Part shown: positions 60,918-64,000 of the stretch, one piece after another | How the letters are laid out: each line of letters begins with the position of its first letter | How positions within the stretch are numbered: the first letter of the stretch is position 1 | Assembly: GCA_001839685.1 (NCBI GenBank) | Contig: MLAK01000727.1 | Span: 124,001 to 188,000, forward strand | DNA length: 64,000 nucleotides | Direction of reading: 5' to 3' | DNA from: Tritrichomonas foetus | Lineage: Eukaryota; Parabasalia; Tritrichomonadida; Tritrichomonadidae | Program-made: the position numbers and the translations under genes | Notes under the pieces: model-generated | The model's input: only the letters and a program-made list of their open reading frames with translations | Databases searched by the model: none | Told to the model about the DNA's origin: nothing

Positions 60918-62524
60918 AGTTGAGCGACTTTTTTCTTTTATTTATTGTTCATTGAAAAAGCCAACGATTCATCGATTTTTTTCTAAATTCTGATAAATTG
61001 AATTGCTCTTGATATACAATTGGATTTTTTTCTCAACAAAAAGCTCTTTTTTTGAATAATCACATAGAAACAATGACCTGGTCAATTCTATTCAAATATC
61101 ATCCCTTCAAAAGGTCTATCAATCAATTCAAACCAATTCTGATTTATTCAATCCAATTTAAATAAAGTTTTCAAAAAACGAACTGAACTATTGAATTGGA
61201 TTTATTGATGCCATCAATTAGATGGTTACAGTCTTTCCATTCAATTTTTTTTTTTTGATGTTTTTAAATTCATATCGTCATAAGTGATGTTTTTAAAATT
61301 GACTTGCTATCTGTTCATAGCTCTCAATTCCTAATGTATATTTATCTTCGATATGAGAAATTTGGGCAGTGTTTTGAAAGCTTTTAAGATACAAACACGA
61401 CGCAGTTATACTGTTCATTTCCAATTTCACCATTTATTTTAGGTCACCATCGTCAAATTTCCCAATAATCTAATTTTCGTAATTTTACAAAATAAATCAG
61501 ATTTTATGAGGCAAAAACATATTTTCTGATGATTTTCAATTTTCTATTTCATGTAACAACCAATTTATCGCTTTATAATATTTTCCAGAAAATCTCAGAA
61601 AATCACAAATTATATAAAATGGAATGAATGAGCATATTACTTGTATTAATTTCTCATGATCTGTTTCTAAATATATTTATATTTTATAATATATTTTACA
61701 ATTATCGTCCTACTCAATTTTTGCCTCCACAAATCATTTTTAAACCATAATCATATGCATCACTCTTATGGATCAATTTTTACTTGATTCTGATTTGTTT
61801 TCTTGAAAAGATGGGCTTCATTTGATCTTTGAATGTTTTCGTCGCTTTTTGTTTTATTGAACTTAATCTAAAAAAATCGAGCAGTTTTTTTGAAATGACA
61901 CTTTTCGCTTCAAATTTAGACATCAATCAAAGAAAATGAAACGAATAGATCATAGTGTGATTATCACTTTAAAAATTGTGAATGTTATTCTATTCTACAT
62001 TTTCATCGATTTATATAATATGGCCTTGTTTAACAGGATTTAAATCCATTCATTCCGCATCATAATCAAATATTAAATCATTATTCCATTGAAATTGACA
62101 AATGCTTTCCTTTTTCGCTCATTGATACCAAAAAGCATTTTTTGTTGAAACTATTCTGGAAATTTTTACTTGTGAATAATCCAATCAACAATTTCCCCTC
62201 CATCATTTCACATAAAATTTACCTTAAATTTCAAGGATTACTCAATAGAAAGATGTAAAGTATCATAATCAAGGAAAAACAAAGATCAAAATGATTGATG
62301 GGCAAACTGTGGAGTCTAATATAGAAATTTGTGAATAATATCATCGTTTGAGCGAGAACATGTAAGAAAGAATCAAATGTAAGAAACTTGCAATTCGATG
62401 AAACGATATTTAAAAAATAAAGAAGGAGATGAAAATAACGATATAAAAGGAAAATTAGAACTCTTCTCATCATTAGGTTGTAAAAAAATTAATGGTTCAA
62501 ATGCATTTTTAATAATTAATAATA
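60918..62524. other. Intergenic spacer
   Basis: A 1.6-kb AT-rich spacer between the flippase start and the mariner element. No gene, repeat or RNA is visible; an 80-codon minus-strand frame at 62231-62473 has no support. Confidence 0.45.
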
Positions 62525-62699
62525 TAGGGTGTCCGGAGGCGTGATGTCACTACCCACATTAGAAGTGAAATCAATACATTATATTTATAAATAATAAACT
62601 ATNCAATGTTAACATAAAAATTTTGAAAACAATTTTTTTTTCTCTTGACTGAAAATAGAGATAAAGAATCTTTTTCATAAAAAAAAAGAATAATTTATA

Positions 62700-62706
62700 A
62701 ACGTAC
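62700..62706 (+). promoter_or_regulatory. AACGTAC motif before transposase
   Basis: AACGTAC in TAAACGTAC context lies 28 nt before the transposase ATG at 62728, as upstream of two host genes in this window. Confidence 0.35.
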
Positions 62707-62727
62707 ACGATGCACGTTTATTAAAAA

Positions 62728-63738
62728 ATGATTGATCAACATTCAATCATAACTTTTCTGCAGCTTGAAGGAAAAAGGGGCAAAGAAATATATGAAGAAA
62801 TGAAGAGTGTCTTGAAAGAAAAATGTTTGTCTCAAAGACAAATCTACCGAGTCATGGCAGAACTGAACAGAAGTCAAAACACACAGCCTGTGAAAAAAGA
62901 GAAAAAGTGCCAAAGTTATGATATTCTTGACTGGAAAATTTTAGATGTTTTAACCGAATTTCCACATTCATCGTGTCGATATATTGCTAATGTTTTAGGT
63001 GAACCAAAATCGACAATTTATGATCGTTTAACATCAAAATTAATGTATAAACATGTGCATCTTCGATGGGTGCCACATATTCTAACAGAAAATCAAAAGG
63101 CCAATAGAGTTTTATTGGCAAAAAAACTTCTTAAAATTTTGAATGCAGAACAAAAAACTAATTTCACCTTTTTAATAACAGGAGATGAGTCTTGGTTTTA
63201 TTCCAAGACTGATTTCAATACACAATGGATTCCTGAAAACTCAGTAATCCCAACTATTCAAAATCCAGGGTTTCAGATCACTAAATTTATGGTGACTGTA
63301 TTTTGGAACCCTCATGGGATAATTCATATTGATGTTTTGCCGCCAAATGAAAAGTTTAATGCTGCATATTATATTACAGCCATTATGTCAAAAATTGTTG
63401 AGTTTAAAAACTCGAATAATTATAAAAAATTATTTGTTCATTATGACAATGCAAAGCCTCATGTGGCAAAAATTGTCAAAAAATATATAAATGAAAACTC
63501 ACTAGAATCAGTTCCACATCCGGCATATTCACCTGATTTGGCGCCTAGCGACTTTTTTTTATTTGGAACTATTAAAGAAAAAGTTAAAGGAATTGTTTTT
63601 GAATCACCAAGCCATTTGATTCAAACAATAGTCCAAATTTTCAATGAAATTCCATCGGAAACTTTGTTTTCAGTTTTTGCAGAATGGCAAAATAGACTGA
63701 AAAAAGTTATTGATGCCAATGGAGACTACATATTTTGA
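62728..63738 (+). CDS. Mariner transposase
   Basis: This 336-residue DDD transposase cuts and pastes the element at TA sites. The N-terminal 110 residues hold two helix-turn-helix parts (QRQIYRVMAELNR and SCRYIANVLGEPKSTIYDRL). The linker WVPHILTENQKANRV is a mariner hallmark. The catalytic triad is D153 (TGDESWF), D240 (VHYDNAKPH) and D275 (YSPDLAPSDFFLFG), so the last two are separated by 34 residues, the DD34D pattern of mariner proper. No stop or frameshift is present, so activity is possible. An earlier ATG at 62710 reaches a stop after four codons. Confidence 0.95.
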   Translation: MIDQHSIITFLQLEGKRGKEIYEEMKSVLKEKCLSQRQIYRVMAELNRSQNTQPVKKEKKCQSYDILDWKILDVLTEFPHSSCRYIANVLGEPKSTIYDRLTSKLMYKHVHLRWVPHILTENQKANRVLLAKKLLKILNAEQKTNFTFLITGDESWFYSKTDFNTQWIPENSVIPTIQNPGFQITKFMVTVFWNPHGIIHIDVLPPNEKFNAAYYITAIMSKIVEFKNSNNYKKLFVHYDNAKPHVAKIVKKYINENSLESVPHPAYSPDLAPSDFFLFGTIKEKVKGIVFESPSHLIQTIVQIFNEIPSETLFSVFAEWQNRLKKVIDANGDYIF

Positions 63739-63814
63739 AATACTTATCAATAAAAAATGACTTATTAGAAATGACTTTATTATACTTAGTGACATCACAT
63801 TACCGGACACCCTA

Positions 63815-64000
63815 TATTTGTAATTAAAAGTTGGGACCAAGATGTATATAAAGAGTAAGATGTTGAATTTACTCAATCATGTCATGTTTCATACTCATGA
63901 TGATTAACATCTCATAACAAACAGTCTTTTGAACGAAAAATATTTAATATGGAAAAATAAACTGAATCCCTAATAATCCAAGCAAATAAAACCACTTGAA
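63815..64000. other. Right-end spacer
   Basis: The last 186 bases are AT-rich and show no feature; any gene here continues outside the window. Confidence 0.4.

Larger units (their letters stand above)
62525..63814 (+). mobile_element. Mariner (Tc1/mariner) transposon
   Basis: The 1290-bp element has 28-bp terminal inverted repeats (62525-62552 and 63787-63814): TAGGGTGTCCGG, four unmatched bases, then GTGATGTCACTA. TA is duplicated on both sides (62523-62524 and 63815-63816). Length and coding layout match the Tvmar-type elements of trichomonads. One ambiguous base lies at 62603 in the 5' non-coding part. Only a single complete transposase gene is inside. Confidence 0.95.

Noticed and set aside
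1..64000. tRNA, rRNA, snRNA genes and CRISPR arrays
   Set aside because: I scanned for B-box-like GTTCRA motifs, U6 ACAGAGA context and regularly spaced repeats. Hits were isolated, within coding sequence or were ordinary minisatellites without spacers.

Overview
This is nuclear DNA of a parabasalid (trichomonad) protist, most likely Tritrichomonas or a close relative. The sequence is AT-rich and the genes are single-exon, on both strands, with short spacers. Several start codons lie a few bases after TCAYW-type initiator (Inr) elements; the best is TCACTTTTCT 12 nt before the aldolase ATG. The one intron I found has the trichomonad signature (GTATGT at the 5' end, TCTAACACACAG at the 3' end). 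A bacterial-type class II aldolase, BTB-like/F5/8-type-C proteins, an Inr-binding-domain-like protein and a mariner transposon fit the same lineage. The species is inferred, not proven.

Layout. 0-8 kb: a DYRK-like pseudokinase, a BTB-like/discoidin protein and a double-PHD/SET protein (Set3/MLL5-like). 8-10 kb: a 1.1-kb Mutator-like non-autonomous transposon. 10-18 kb: R2R3 Myb, ubiquitin-specific protease, CK2 beta, a coiled-coil protein and class II aldolase. 18-23 kb: two type II membrane proteins flanking an SmB-like protein, then a small frameshifted gene. 23.7-31 kb: a 1837-residue DMXL/Rav1 homologue and an A/B-type cyclin. 32.4-33.4 kb: a second, inverted copy of the Mutator-like element. 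33.7-35.4 kb: the intron-containing IBD-like gene. 36-46 kb: a decayed BTB-like/discoidin paralogue, a type I membrane protein, a coiled-coil protein and a 1704-residue protein with a spastizin-like C-terminus. 46-55 kb: a decayed centrin copy, TBL1-like LisH-WD40 protein, a small basic protein, a small coiled-coil protein, ALG5, NAA20 and an SLC13/Pho90-like transporter. 55-61 kb: an unknown protein and a P4-ATPase flippase. 62.5-63.8 kb: an apparently intact mariner element.

Functional links. These are housekeeping genes, not an operon or island. The PHD-SET protein and the TBL1-like protein correspond to two subunits of Set3C/NCoR-type deacetylase complexes. The Myb and IBD-like proteins suggest lineage-specific promoter recognition. 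DMXL/Rav1 (V-ATPase assembly), the spastizin-like protein and the P4-ATPase belong to endomembrane biology. No tRNA, rRNA, CRISPR array or prokaryotic-style operon was seen. The six ambiguous bases I found all lie inside the two transposon types, which points to repeat collapse in the assembly.

The most distinctive observations are the pair of Mutator-like elements with perfect or near-perfect termini, target duplications and a conserved small ORF; the 501-nt minisatellite-bearing intron; the kinase that lost every catalytic motif; a TAAACGT motif shortly upstream of several starts, including the transposase; and minisatellites of 14-20 bp in several convergent 3' spacers.
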